NCBI GenBank assembly: GCA_022839525.1
Contig: JALHET010000003.1
Span: 8,241-48,200, forward strand
Source of the DNA: Lentisphaerota bacterium
GTDB lineage: Bacteria > Verrucomicrobiota > Kiritimatiellia > RFP12 > UBA1067
Reading direction: 5' to 3'
DNA length: 39,960 bases
This document shows, piece by piece, positions 1 to 8,035 of this stretch (position 1 is its first letter; each line of letters begins with the position of its first letter). The position numbers and the translations under genes are program-made. The notes under the pieces were generated by a model that saw only the letters and a list, made by a program, of their open reading frames with translations, had not been told where the DNA came from and searched no databases.

Positions 1-1385
1 GAAATCACGGGCACGCTGCGGAGGAAGGGCACCCCCTCGGCGCTCGACTGCTCGACCAGGCTTTTCATGCCGGCCAACACCATGGTTTGTCCGACCGGAC
101 AGTTGACGGTGGTCTCAATCCGGTTGCGTTTCAAGTCATAATCGTTGCCTATGGGAACCGGATAGCTGAGTTCGAGGTTCACGTCGAGCGCGGCGGTTTT
201 CGCGTTCAGGAGGCCGCCCCGGATCTTCATGATCAGGCCGTAGTCGACATCCTCCAGCGAGGTCGCATCGCGTGTGGCAACCCGCACTTTCAGCGTGCCG
301 CCGCTGTGGTAGGTCCGCCATTCCGGTGAATCGTTCTTGAACGTCATGTGCCCCGCGTTCTGGAACCGTCCCGGCCCATTGCCCGCAAAAAACTTCAGCG
401 CACCCTGAAGGCCGCTGTTGATCGAATACCTGCCGCCCAAACCGGAGGAGCGGTTGCCGAGATCTCCCTGAAAACCTGCCGAGGTGGAGTCCAGAACAAG
501 CAGCCCCGCTTGGGCCAGGTTCACCCCGATTTGTTTTTCTTCGACATCCGTAACGCTGACGAAGACCGTCTCCATCTCGATCATGGTCGGCACGATGGTC
601 ACGTCGATCAACGCCTGCACCGCACCTTGGTTCGGGGGCTGCGCGTCTTTCTTCTTGTCCCCCCCCGGATTTTTGATGACCAGCCAGTTTTGCGTCTCCA
701 TAATCTGCTGGATGCGGTCTTTGTCTTTTTGGCTGTAAACCTGTCCCGAGACAAAAATGGTGTTGCCTGAAAACTTGAGGCTGACCGACCCTGGGGCTGC
801 AGACTCCGGAGACGCGTCAGCTCCCAGCACCTTGATCCCCATTTTCTCGAAAGCGGACTTCAACGACAGCATCACCTCAGGGGCTGGCTGGAAAGACACC
901 AGGTTGACAACCGAATCCTTGTAGATTTCCACCACTTTCTGCAGGTATTTCCAATGCTCGATATTGCTGATCTCGCCTTTGATCAGGACGCGCCCGAGAT
1001 TGATCGCGACGTCCACCTCGGGAACCGAATCCAGATCCCGCTTGACCGCTGAGAGGACCGCGCTGATGTTCTCGATGACCGTCAGGGAAAAGAGCGCCGA
1101 GACATTCCCCTCGCCGGTCACTTGCAGGTCGGTCGTGCCCGCCCGCAGACCCAGGATGCGCAACTGTTGTTGTCCAAGCGTTTCGACTTTGGCGACCGAC
1201 GGATCGGCCATCCTAAACCCCTGTATGGGGAACGCGATGTTCAACACCTCCATTTTGCCCACCGCCACGGATACCGGTTCCGCCTCTGCCGCCCACGCCG
1301 GACCGTGTCCAGTCATGAGGGCAAACGCCGCCGCTGCCAGAACGGCCACTCCTTTGAATCGTTTTTGTGTGCTTTGTTTGTTCAT
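1..1385 (-). CDS. Flp/Tad pilus secretin (CpaC/RcpA-like), C-terminus cut by window edge
   Basis: Outer-membrane secretin that would form the exit pore of a Flp/Tad pilus. The start ATG has GGAGG five bases upstream. After a signal peptide (about residues 1-32) comes a pilus/secretin N0-type domain (about 35-100, VSVAVGKMEVLNIAF to the GTTDLQV stretch), then a BON-like part (LSAVKRDLDSVPEVDV, VLIKGEIS), a second small domain (about 195-240), and the secretin beta-domain. The last visible residues, GVPFLRSVPVI, match the conserved secretin motif near the end of the barrel, so only a short C-terminus is missing. It lies 20 bp downstream of cpaB in the same direction, as in tad operons. The family call is strong; the choice of CpaC over a generic type II/III secretin rests on the CpaB and TadE neighbours. 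Confidence 0.87.
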   Translation of the reverse strand, partial: MNKQSTQKRFKGVAVLAAAAFALMTGHGPAWAAEAEPVSVAVGKMEVLNIAFPIQGFRMADPSVAKVETLGQQQLRILGLRAGTTDLQVTGEGNVSALFSLTVIENISAVLSAVKRDLDSVPEVDVAINLGRVLIKGEISNIEHWKYLQKVVEIYKDSVVNLVSFQPAPEVMLSLKSAFEKMGIKVLGADASPESAAPGSVSLKFSGNTIFVSGQVYSQKDKDRIQQIMETQNWLVIKNPGGDKKKDAQPPNQGAVQALIDVTIVPTMIEMETVFVSVTDVEEKQIGVNLAQAGLLVLDSTSAGFQGDLGNRSSGLGGRYSINSGLQGALKFFAGNGPGRFQNAGHMTFKNDSPEWRTYHSGGTLKVRVATRDATSLEDVDYGLIMKIRGGLLNAKTAALDVNLELSYPVPIGNDYDLKRNRIETTVNCPVGQTMVLAGMKSLVEQSSAEGVPFLRSVPVI

Positions 1386-1405
1386 ATGAACCTCCATGAT
1401 CAGGA

Positions 1406-2209
1406 TCATTTATCTGTGCGTTTCGCCGCCCCGGCGGCATCTACCTGCCCGGGAATTTCGGGCAACTCGACGGGCTTGAGGCCCTTCAACAACTTGTCGA
1501 ACGTTTCCGCATCCACCATACCGGCGTCCATGCGGTTGATGGCCACCGCGTCTCCGGAACGGCGCAGCGCGAGGGTCAATTGCGCTTCACGTTGCGCGGC
1601 CACCAACACCTGCGCCTGCTGCGGCGGAAGCGCCAGGATCAGCTCGCCCGCGCCTGTCTCGCCGCCGACCGCCTCGGTGGAGACATCAAGCACCCGCACG
1701 CGCGGGAAAAGTACCAGCGTCGCCTCTTTCGCCACCTCCTCCGGTGCCGCCGAAAGGTCGGCCGACGTTACGCGGCTCTTGATCTTGAATGTCCCGATCA
1801 CGGCCACCTCGTCGCCCGGCTGGACAATCCGCGAGATGCCCCCCGCGGGCACCGTAAGCGCAACAGCCCATTCTCCCTCACCCACGATGTCAGACATGCT
1901 GCGCGAAAGGCCGACATCGGAAAGCAGCACATAGTCGCCTTGGGCAATCGACCGCAGCGCTTTCTGCCCCACCACCATTCCCGACCGCGACCAGAAAATC
2001 GCCTGAGCGGGGCGGGCGGAAACAGGGATCTTCTTTTCCATGATAGCGTCGCTGGTCAGCACATCGCCCACCGCCATATCGCGTGCCACCGCCACCACCG
2101 ACGTCATTTTTTCCGCCGCCTGTTTGCGCGATTGGAGCAATCTCCCCACCGCCAGAACCGCTGCCAGTCCAAGCAAAACCGCCAAAATCAATGGAATGAA
2201 ATTCTTCAT
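1406..2209 (-). CDS. cpaB: Flp pilus assembly protein CpaB (SAF domain)
   Basis: Inner-membrane/periplasmic Tad pilus assembly protein, 267 residues. I chose the start at MKNFIPLIL because AAAGGA precedes it and the N-terminal membrane anchor (residues 3-22, LILAVLLGLAAVLAVGRLL) follows at once; a longer reading would add 27 unlikely residues. The SAF-like region starts near residue 38 (VVAVARDMAVGDVLTSDAI, then KKIPVSARP) and is followed by the RcpC/CpaB region with LTVPAGGISRIVQPGDEVAV. The C-terminus (LLKGLKPVELPEIP) is low complexity. It sits between a small exported protein and the secretin, all on one strand with short gaps, consistent with one tad operon. Confidence 0.9.
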   Translation of the reverse strand: MKNFIPLILAVLLGLAAVLAVGRLLQSRKQAAEKMTSVVAVARDMAVGDVLTSDAIMEKKIPVSARPAQAIFWSRSGMVVGQKALRSIAQGDYVLLSDVGLSRSMSDIVGEGEWAVALTVPAGGISRIVQPGDEVAVIGTFKIKSRVTSADLSAAPEEVAKEATLVLFPRVRVLDVSTEAVGGETGAGELILALPPQQAQVLVAAQREAQLTLALRRSGDAVAINRMDAGMVDAETFDKLLKGLKPVELPEIPGQVDAAGAAKRTDK

Positions 2210-2246
2210 GTTTGTCCTTTCGCGGGTAGCCGCGCCGGGCTGCCCG

Positions 2247-2630
2247 CTACGTTTCCCTTCCCCACGCAAAGCCGCACATGCCGACTTCATCTTCCCACAC
2301 CATCAACAAGACCCGCTGCCTCCTCCGGCAGCAGACCATCAGCTGTGACCGCGCTGCCAGACGGCCGCTCGCGATCATCTTCTCCACCTTCCACCCTCCA
2401 CACGCCAAGGCCTGACGGAACTCCCGGCCCGCAAGCTCGACCGTTCCGCGGAGTTTGCCCGTTTGACGCCAGGTTTTGCCCGTCGAGTCTTCGCTTTTAA
2501 CGACAGCCAGCGGTGGCAACGGCAACCCGCCCTCCGCACCGCACGCGCCACAAACCCAACCCGCACCGCAGCACAGCCATAACAGCACGCGCAATGCCTG
2601 CAGCGCCTTATTCTTACGGCCATTTCTCAT
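2247..2630 (-). CDS. Small exported protein of a tad locus, unknown function
   Basis: A 127-residue protein. The start ATG lies about 6 bases after a GGGAG-like site, and the first 17 bases overlap the end of the tadE-like gene, which suggests translational coupling. Residues about 9-32 form a signal peptide rich in Leu and Cys (ALQALRVLLWLCCGAGWVC). The rest is basic, with several Cys and Trp and a hydrophobic C-terminal strand (RVLLMVWEDEVGMCGFAWG). I do not recognise the family. Position between a TadE-like pseudopilin and CpaB suggests a periplasmic role in pilus assembly, but that is inference from context. A spurious reading is possible; the coupling and signal peptide argue against it. 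Confidence 0.6.
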   Translation of the reverse strand: MRNGRKNKALQALRVLLWLCCGAGWVCGACGAEGGLPLPPLAVVKSEDSTGKTWRQTGKLRGTVELAGREFRQALACGGWKVEKMIASGRLAARSQLMVCCRRRQRVLLMVWEDEVGMCGFAWGRET

Positions 2631-3234
2631 CCGCAATCTCCCGCCATTTTCCCGCGACCTGACCGGATTCCCGGATGCCGTACTTGTTCCGGATGTATTC
2701 CGGTTTCGCCTCTTTTTTTGTCCGCATCACAACGACGTGCCGCTGATCCTCCATGTCGCGCCCGAACATGACGGACACCTGTTCCAACGGCACCCCGGCC
2801 TCGTAGAAAACCTGCCCGGCGTTGAACAGGTAACGCGTCCATTCCGGCATCCGCATTTTTAACCTGACCTGTCCGCTGGCCTCTTGGCTCCAATCATAGT
2901 CCTTGTCGATTTTGCCGTTACTTGAAGAAGGGATGTGATAAAGGCTGGGGGAACCTGCGGCATCCGTAAAAAAAAGCTGATGAACAGTTTCAGGGTCGGT
3001 CTTTCCCTTGTCGTCATATCTCAGGCCGGTGTTCCAGGCGACGTACCGGTCTGCCACCACCAGCTGCTGCCGCGTGACCATCAGGTCTCCCACCCACATG
3101 ACGCCGCCCAAAAAAATCATGAAAAGTGGAATGACGAGAACCGTTTCCATCAGGACAGCACCAGTCCGCTTCTCCGCATCATGCTGTGTGTCATTCCTGA
3201 ACATCCGTGCCCTGTTCGGTACCCAACTCCTCAT
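2614..3234 (-). CDS. TadE-like pseudopilin
   Basis: A 206-residue protein with a single N-terminal hydrophobic helix preceded by a short basic leader, the TadE/TadF layout: GAVLMETVLVIPLFMIFLGG, with the Glu of LMETVLVIP in the position typical of TadE (usual form VEFALVLP). The remainder is a soluble domain with no recognised motif. TadE proteins are minor pseudopilins processed by a prepilin peptidase and needed for Flp pilus assembly at the inner membrane. The start is uncertain: the ATG at 3234 is the first available, and another at 3204 (MFRNDTQHD) is equally plausible; neither has a strong ribosome site. It overlaps the following small gene. Confidence 0.72.
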   Translation of the reverse strand: MRSWVPNRARMFRNDTQHDAEKRTGAVLMETVLVIPLFMIFLGGVMWVGDLMVTRQQLVVADRYVAWNTGLRYDDKGKTDPETVHQLFFTDAAGSPSLYHIPSSSNGKIDKDYDWSQEASGQVRLKMRMPEWTRYLFNAGQVFYEAGVPLEQVSVMFGRDMEDQRHVVVMRTKKEAKPEYIRNKYGIRESGQVAGKWREIADEKWP

Positions 3235-3286
3235 CTATACGTGGACTCACGATGCCATACCATAATCATGGTGCGGGAAGTATATC

Positions 3287-3799
3287 TCAGGACGCTGATC
3301 GTCCACAAGAAAAAAAAGGGCGAAGGCTGGCCGCACCGGCACGGGAGACGGTCAGCCAGTCGGCTTCGGGGGAGACGCCCCCCGCGCCGAGCATGGGACA
3401 GCGCAACGCCCGGTTACAGCCCAGTGTGGGTATCAGGGGAAAGGCATGCCGCCTCAAATCGGGGCTTCCTTCCCTCGCCGGATGGATCAGACACCCCACC
3501 CGGCTTTCCTCCCGGTTCAGATAACCCGCAAAACAGCAGCTCCCGTAATACCGCTTCCAGAACCATGCGCTCAAGCCCAGCGTCAAAGGCACCAGCCAGA
3601 CGGCCAACAGATGGTCGCGCCAGCCTCCGCGCACCAGATGCATCCGCACGAGCGTTTGCAGGCGGGGCCGCACTCCCGGAGGGAAGAGAGCCTCTGCCGC
3701 CCGCGTGTTTGCGTCGAGGAACGATTCAATCCGTGCGGGGCGCCAGCGCATGTTCACGCAGCAGCCGCAGCACCCCTGCCTGTACGATTGACACCCCAT
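3287..3799 (-). CDS. Cysteine-rich membrane protein next to tad genes, unknown function
   Basis: A 170-residue reading frame that looks real from its residue patterning. It opens with a dense cysteine cluster (MGCQSYRQGCCGCCVNMRW) and has one hydrophobic segment at about 61-79 (HLLAVWLVPLTLGLSAWFW). This is followed by SCCFAGYLN, GCLIHP, RRHAFPLIP and LGCNRALRCP. The spaced Cys residues with one or two His suggest a metal or Fe-S site on the cytoplasmic side of a membrane anchor, reminiscent of but not clearly the same as the CxxCxxxC YkgJ-type clusters. The start chosen has AGGGAG 13 bases upstream, rather far; upstream in-frame starts extend it by up to 33 residues. It ends 52 bp before the tadE-like gene. 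The function is not known to me. Confidence 0.6.
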   Translation of the reverse strand: MGCQSYRQGCCGCCVNMRWRPARIESFLDANTRAAEALFPPGVRPRLQTLVRMHLVRGGWRDHLLAVWLVPLTLGLSAWFWKRYYGSCCFAGYLNREESRVGCLIHPAREGSPDLRRHAFPLIPTLGCNRALRCPMLGAGGVSPEADWLTVSRAGAASLRPFFSCGRSAS

Positions 3800-3913
3800 C
3801 GGTCTAAACAATCTCCCTGGTGTTGATGTGACGAACACGGGGAGTATGCGCAAAGGGGCGGGATGCGTCAATGCGGAAAGGGCGTAAAAAAAGCGCATCG
3901 GAGTATTCTGGTG

Positions 3914-3943
3914 TTTACGCTGGGGCAGGGAATCCTGTATAAT
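3914..3943 (+). promoter_or_regulatory. Sigma-70-type promoter for the surface-repeat protein
   Basis: TTTACG (3914-3919), an 18-base spacer and a perfect TATAAT (3938-3943) preceded directly by TG. It lies 80 bases before the ATG at 4024. This is the best-looking housekeeping promoter in the window. Confidence 0.65.
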
Positions 3944-4023
3944 CTATTTTTATTCACGAATTGGAGTCTGCTCGAAAGGCGGGCGTAACAGGGTCGGTTT
4001 CAAAAACGAGGCGAGGTGATTAC

Positions 4024-4533
4024 ATGAAAAGAGTGTTGTCCGGTTTGGTTTTGGCCTGTCTGGTTGTTTTTGGTGCCCAGGCCGCAGAAAAAGTGCGCTG
4101 GCCGGTGTGGTTCGCATTCAATGATGTGGAAGACATCGATGTGATCGGCCTGCGCCTCAACTTGCCGTCCGGGCAGTGCGAGCAGGTCAGCGGCCTTGAT
4201 CTTGGCCTGATCGGCCGCTCCCAGTATTTCAACGGGATCCAGATCAACTTGCTGCGCAACAGTGTGACGGATGCGTTGGCGGGTTGGCAGATTGGGTGTT
4301 ACAACTCAGCCGGCCTTGACAATATGTTGGGTCTTCAGACCGGATTGTGGAACGAGTCGAAAACGATGTATGGGTTGCAGCTCGGCCTCGTGAACCTTGC
4401 CGATTACGCCGAAGGGTTTCAGGTCGGGCTGGTGAACCGCACGGAGGGGATGCACGGTTATCAGATCGGCTTGATCAACATCATCCGTGACAGCCAGGTT
4501 CCGTTCTGTCCGCTCGTCAACATCGGGTTCTAA
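4024..4533 (+). CDS. Exported LA_2272-type surface-repeat protein
   Basis: A 169-residue protein. The start ATG is preceded by GAGGTG at 8 bases. Residues 1-20 are a signal peptide ending AQA (LSGLVLACLVVFGAQA). The mature part is built of short repeats with a Gly-Leu-Val-Asn pattern: LDLGLIGRS, GIQINLLRN, LQTGLWNE, LQLGLVN, FQVGLVNR, YQIGLINI, ending NIGF. This repeat type defines the LA_2272 surface-repeat family, found in spirochetes and PVC bacteria, and probably folds as a beta structure. The terminal Phe would suit outer-membrane insertion. It has its own promoter and terminator, so it is monocistronic. The molecular role is unknown. Confidence 0.75.
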   Translation: MKRVLSGLVLACLVVFGAQAAEKVRWPVWFAFNDVEDIDVIGLRLNLPSGQCEQVSGLDLGLIGRSQYFNGIQINLLRNSVTDALAGWQIGCYNSAGLDNMLGLQTGLWNESKTMYGLQLGLVNLADYAEGFQVGLVNRTEGMHGYQIGLINIIRDSQVPFCPLVNIGF

Positions 4534-4557
4534 GAGCGGTACTCCCGCACATGTTTT

Positions 4558-4598
4558 AAAACGCAAAGTGCGGCTTAACGGGTCGCCCTTTGCGTTTT
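4558..4598. terminator. Intrinsic terminator after the surface-repeat gene
   Basis: An 11-bp perfect stem, AAAACGCAAAG (4558-4568) with CTTTGCGTTTT (4588-4598), around a 19-base loop. The A-run and T-run at the two sides let it act in both directions. It separates the surface-repeat gene from the DUF1015 gene. Confidence 0.7.
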
Positions 4599-4618
4599 CC
4601 GTATCAGGAGACTCCCTC

Positions 4619-5839
4619 ATGTTCATTAAACCGTTTGCCGCCCTTCGGCCTGTTCCGGAGAAGGCTTCCGCGTTGGCTTCCGTGCCTTATGATGTGGTCG
4701 ACACCGCCGAAGCGCGTGCGCTCGCTGCCGGGAACCCGGACAGTTTTCTGCACGTCTCGCGCCCCGAGATCGATCTTCCTGACAGCACCGGCATACACGA
4801 TGACGCCGTTTATGCTCAAGGCGTCCGGGCTTTTCTGGATCTTCAGTCGCGCGGCGTGCTCCAGCGTGAAAAAGAGGAGCGCCTTTACGTCTACCGCCAA
4901 ATCATGGGTGACCACAGCCAGGCCGGCGTGGTGGCCTGTTGCCACATCGACGATTACGCGAACGATGTCATCCGGAAGCACGAGAAGACCCGCAAAGACA
5001 AAGAGGATGACCGCACGCGCCACTGTCTTGAGTTGAACGCTAATTCGGGGCCGGTCTTCCTGACGTACCGCGACACGGCCGAGCTGGACAAACGGGTCGC
5101 CGAAGCCCAGCGGGATGTCCCGCTTTACGATTTCACCGCCGCGGACGGTGTGCGCCACACGGTATGGCGTGTCGGGGGCGATACCGAAGGGTGGGTCGAT
5201 GCCTTCCGCCGCGTGCCGTTGGCGTATGTGGCGGACGGGCATCACCGCGCCGCGGCTGCCTTCCGTTCCGGCCGGCAGCGCCGCGCCGGGAATCCGGCGC
5301 ATACCGGTAAAGAGGAGTACAATTGGTTCCTCGCCGTGCTCTTTCCCGCCACCCAACTGCGCATCCTGCCTTACAACCGCAGTGTGGCCGACCTGAACGG
5401 GCTGGCCCCCGCCGCCTTTCTTGAGAAGGTGAAGGGGATCTTCACAACCGAACCCTCTGCCGGTGCGGAACCGTCTGGCCCGCGTGAGGTGCGGATGTTT
5501 CTCGGTGGTGTCTGGTATAAACTGACGTGGCCTGAGTTCGCGGCTGATCCGGTGGGGCGCCTCGACGTGAGCGTTTTGCAGGATCGCCTGCTCGCGCCGG
5601 TGCTGGGCATCGATGACCCGCGCACCAATACGCGCGTCTCGTTTGTCGGAGGCATCCGGGGCGCCGGCGAGCTGGTCAAGCGCGTCAGCAGCGGCCGCGA
5701 TGCCGTGGCGTTCTCGATGTTCCCCGTGACGGTCGGGCAGATGATGGACATCGCCGACGCCGGGCAGATCATGCCGCCCAAAAGCACGTGGTTCGAGCCC
5801 AAACTGCGTTCGGGGTTGCTGGTGCACACGCTGGATTAG
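4619..5839 (+). CDS. DUF1015 family protein
   Basis: A 406-residue protein starting MFIKPFAALRPVPEKA, the standard DUF1015 opening, with AGGAG 8 bases before the ATG. Other family marks are SVPYDVVDTAEARALAAGNP, the RQIMGDHSQAGVVAC stretch, KHEKTRKDKEDDR and YVADGHHRAAAAFR (about residues 210-223). DUF1015 proteins are cytoplasmic, often next to serine biosynthesis genes, and their biochemical activity is not settled as far as I know. Here no ser gene is adjacent. The length is typical. It converges with the next gene, with only about 19 bp between them. Confidence 0.88.
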   Translation: MFIKPFAALRPVPEKASALASVPYDVVDTAEARALAAGNPDSFLHVSRPEIDLPDSTGIHDDAVYAQGVRAFLDLQSRGVLQREKEERLYVYRQIMGDHSQAGVVACCHIDDYANDVIRKHEKTRKDKEDDRTRHCLELNANSGPVFLTYRDTAELDKRVAEAQRDVPLYDFTAADGVRHTVWRVGGDTEGWVDAFRRVPLAYVADGHHRAAAAFRSGRQRRAGNPAHTGKEEYNWFLAVLFPATQLRILPYNRSVADLNGLAPAAFLEKVKGIFTTEPSAGAEPSGPREVRMFLGGVWYKLTWPEFAADPVGRLDVSVLQDRLLAPVLGIDDPRTNTRVSFVGGIRGAGELVKRVSSGRDAVAFSMFPVTVGQMMDIADAGQIMPPKSTWFEPKLRSGLLVHTLD

Positions 5840-5858
5840 CGCGGGGGGACAAGGCGAC

Positions 5859-6383
5859 TCAGAGTGCCACCCGTCGTTTTAGGGTCGGACTCAGGCGCTG
5901 CTTCGGGGAGAACCCTTTCTCATGACGGAGCGCGTCTTCCCGCTCGACCGTCACGTTGAATACCTGGTAGCGTGCGGTCAGGCCTGACGCTGAGCGCAAG
6001 ACCGGCGGTGGATGCATCGTGCCTGTGTAAGATTTCCTCGGCTTCTGGGTGGCTTCGTTGAAAACGTTCCAAACACCTGCGTCTTCTGCTTTCAGAATTT
6101 CCGTCACATCCTCTTTGTTCAGCTGAGCCCGCGGCTGCTGTGTCCCGGTTTTCTCGTACCGGATTCGGACCGTCACGCCGTTCAGGTATGCGGCGGTGAT
6201 GATCCAATCGCCGTGATGATAGACGAAATTTCGTGCGTTTTTTAGGATGAACGTTTCGGCGTCCTGAAGCTCTTGCCCGGCTCCGTAACGCTCTTCGCTC
6301 TGCTTCAGGTTCTCGCCCGTGCGAGCCTGAACGCAAAAAGGTGCCAGAAACACCCCGATTAAACAAGCCAACTTTGTTTGCAT
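5859..6383 (-). CDS. Small secreted protein, unknown function
   Basis: A 174-residue protein. Residues 1-20 form a signal peptide (LACLIGVFLAPFCVQA). The mature part has a helical Glu-rich start (ENLKQSEERYGAGQELQDAE) and a beta-rich middle (FVYHHGDWIITAAYLNGVTVRIRYE). The C-terminus is basic (SPKQRLSPTLKRRVAL). I do not recognise the family. The middle pattern resembles small periplasmic proteins in which a hydroxyl/charged strand follows a predicted amphipathic helix, but nothing specific can be claimed. It is on the same strand as the porin gene, 56 bp downstream of it, and could be co-transcribed. Confidence 0.65.
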   Translation of the reverse strand: MQTKLACLIGVFLAPFCVQARTGENLKQSEERYGAGQELQDAETFILKNARNFVYHHGDWIITAAYLNGVTVRIRYEKTGTQQPRAQLNKEDVTEILKAEDAGVWNVFNEATQKPRKSYTGTMHPPPVLRSASGLTARYQVFNVTVEREDALRHEKGFSPKQRLSPTLKRRVAL

Positions 6384-6439
6384 GACAGTGATTCTAGCAC
6401 CTTAGCCGGAAAAAAGCACCTGTAAGGTCAGCACGCTTC

Positions 6440-7867
6440 TTAGAAGCGGGCGATCACCTCCCACCGGAAGAAGTACGCGACCGTGTCGGAGGTATAGTAG
6501 TCGCCCGGGTCAAGCACTTCGGCGGTCAAATGGCCCGACAGGTCGCCGCGCTTGCCGAAGATCTTCTTGAAAAGCGGAAAGTCGTAGCGCACCATGCCGA
6601 ACCAGCCATAGAAGTCGCCGTTGCCGCCGCCGAGGCCGTCTTTGGCCGCCGCATACATCGGGCCGACATTCGCGCTCACCTTGTGTCCGTTGGCGAACAG
6701 AGAACCGGCGGTGATGCTCGGATAGATCAGGTTGGACCAGTAGCAGACACCCCGGTCATGGTAGGGGTACATCTCGCTGTACTGCGGCCACCGCGCCCAC
6801 AGGGGGTTCCAGGAGGTGTCGTTGTCGCCTTTTGCCGTATGGTCTTTGTCGCCCGACAAGTAGTAAAGCGCGCCGGTGAGAAAGGGCTTGGCCGTCATGT
6901 CCACCAGCGGCTTATAGGTCAGCCCGGCATACCCCATATACCCTGCGGTCGAAGCCCCGCCGTCTTTTTCGCCTGCCTGCACCGCGCCCTCGAGTTCAGC
7001 CGAGAGGGTGTCGGTCAGCTTGGGCATCACGCGCGAGCCGGCCGTGTGCGTGTTACGCCCCGGTAGCCGGGTCGCGCCCAGATGCGACTTGGTCTCGCGT
7101 TTGAACAGGTAGTACAGGTCGAAGGGGCACATGGTGAACGCCTTCGATTTGAAGTACAGCCCGCCGCCGTATTCCGCCATGTCGGTGCTGCCCGGCACGT
7201 TGTAGGTGAGGTTGCGCTCTTTCGGGGCTCTGCCGTTCGCGCCTTTGGGGTGTCCCCAGCTCAGCTCGTTGTCGGGGTTGTTGTAGATCGCCAACAGATC
7301 CAATGCGTTCTTCTCGTCGATCTTGACGGTCGCTTTGATCGCGTCCATAAACGTTGTCCGCGATCCGTCTCCCGGCGTGCCGTCCATCAGGACGCGTCCC
7401 GCGCCGTATCCGTCCGGCCCCAGAAAATCCTGCCGCCCGATTCTCAGGTCGACCCTGTCATTGAAGAGACCGTACAGGTCAAGGTAGAGGTTGTCCACGA
7501 CCAACTCGTCCGGGAACTGCGCATTCCGGCTCTCGCTGGGTTGGAAATATTCCCGGAACTCGTCCGTGAGGCGCAGGTATAGACGGAAATCCTCGTTCTT
7601 GACTTCCCCCCAGACCCGCGGGCGGATGCGCACATAGCTCTGGTTGGGAGACACCGCGCCGTTCGCATTGTACTGAGGCACATTGTCGTGCAACTCATGG
7701 CGTACCCGCAGGTCCGCACCCGCCTTCCAATCGAGTCCTGCCGGTTCGGTTTTTGTCGCCAGTGTCGCTGGCGAAGGGGTTCCGGCCGCGGTTCCTGACT
7801 TAGCCTCTTGGGCGCAGGCCGCGCCCGCCAAACTAGCGCAAAAAACCATTCCGAACACTTTTTTCAT
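6440..7867 (-). CDS. Outer-membrane porin, alginate-export (AlgE-like) family
   Basis: A 475-residue protein with start MKKVFGMVF and GGAGAG 8 bases upstream. A signal peptide covers residues 1-19 (CASLAGAACA). The body has alternating beta strands and the family features RVRHELHDNVP, SYVRIRPRVWGEV, VDLRIGRQDFLGPDGYG and GTPGDGSRTTFMDAIKAT; the GRQ-containing strand is typical of the alginate-export/porin group. The last residues RWEVIARF end in Phe, the usual barrel-insertion signal. It likely passes anionic sugars or other solutes; the family name does not prove alginate. A perfect palindrome sits about 34 bases upstream of the start and may be an operator. The gene is transcribed away from plsY. 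Confidence 0.82.
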   Translation of the reverse strand: MKKVFGMVFCASLAGAACAQEAKSGTAAGTPSPATLATKTEPAGLDWKAGADLRVRHELHDNVPQYNANGAVSPNQSYVRIRPRVWGEVKNEDFRLYLRLTDEFREYFQPSESRNAQFPDELVVDNLYLDLYGLFNDRVDLRIGRQDFLGPDGYGAGRVLMDGTPGDGSRTTFMDAIKATVKIDEKNALDLLAIYNNPDNELSWGHPKGANGRAPKERNLTYNVPGSTDMAEYGGGLYFKSKAFTMCPFDLYYLFKRETKSHLGATRLPGRNTHTAGSRVMPKLTDTLSAELEGAVQAGEKDGGASTAGYMGYAGLTYKPLVDMTAKPFLTGALYYLSGDKDHTAKGDNDTSWNPLWARWPQYSEMYPYHDRGVCYWSNLIYPSITAGSLFANGHKVSANVGPMYAAAKDGLGGGNGDFYGWFGMVRYDFPLFKKIFGKRGDLSGHLTAEVLDPGDYYTSDTVAYFFRWEVIARF

Positions 7868-7900
7868 CGGTTTTTCTCTCCAGCGTGATTGACATGTCGG

Positions 7901-7922
7901 GAGAAACACACCTGTGTTTCTC
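7901..7922. promoter_or_regulatory. Perfect inverted repeat in the porin-plsY divergent region
   Basis: GAGAAACACA (7901-7910), two bases, then TGTGTTTCTC (7913-7922). The 10-bp arms match perfectly. It lies 34 bases before the porin start and about 100 before the plsY promoter, a position that suits an operator for the porin. The protein that would bind it is unknown; a 5' UTR hairpin is the alternative. Confidence 0.5.
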
Positions 7923-7999
7923 TATGTAGTAACATTTATAACCGAAATGCCCGTGTTTCGTCCAGCGCGATTTCACACCATTTTCTTCGGAAGTGCCGG

Positions 8000-8028
8000 A
8001 TGCAAAACGCCTCCCTGTTTGGTACACT
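8000..8028 (+). promoter_or_regulatory. Putative plsY promoter close to the start codon
   Basis: ATGCAA (8000-8005), a 17-base spacer and TACACT (8023-8028), only 7 bases before the ATG at 8036. If used, the transcript would be leaderless or nearly so; there is no Shine-Dalgarno sequence before this ATG. Confidence 0.4.
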
Positions 8029-8035
8029 TCAATCC

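Noticed and set aside
3446..3826. Plus-strand frames opposite the cysteine-rich gene
   Set aside because: Proline, serine and alanine-rich shadow; the minus strand has better structure and a gene context.
4604..5827. 407-codon minus-strand frame opposite the DUF1015 gene
   Set aside because: Rich in Arg, His and Gly in the manner of an antisense shadow; DUF1015 on the plus strand has clear motifs and a ribosome site.
6530..7582. Long plus-strand frames opposite the porin gene
   Set aside because: They have no signal peptide, motif or ribosome site and mirror the codon structure of the porin on the other strand.
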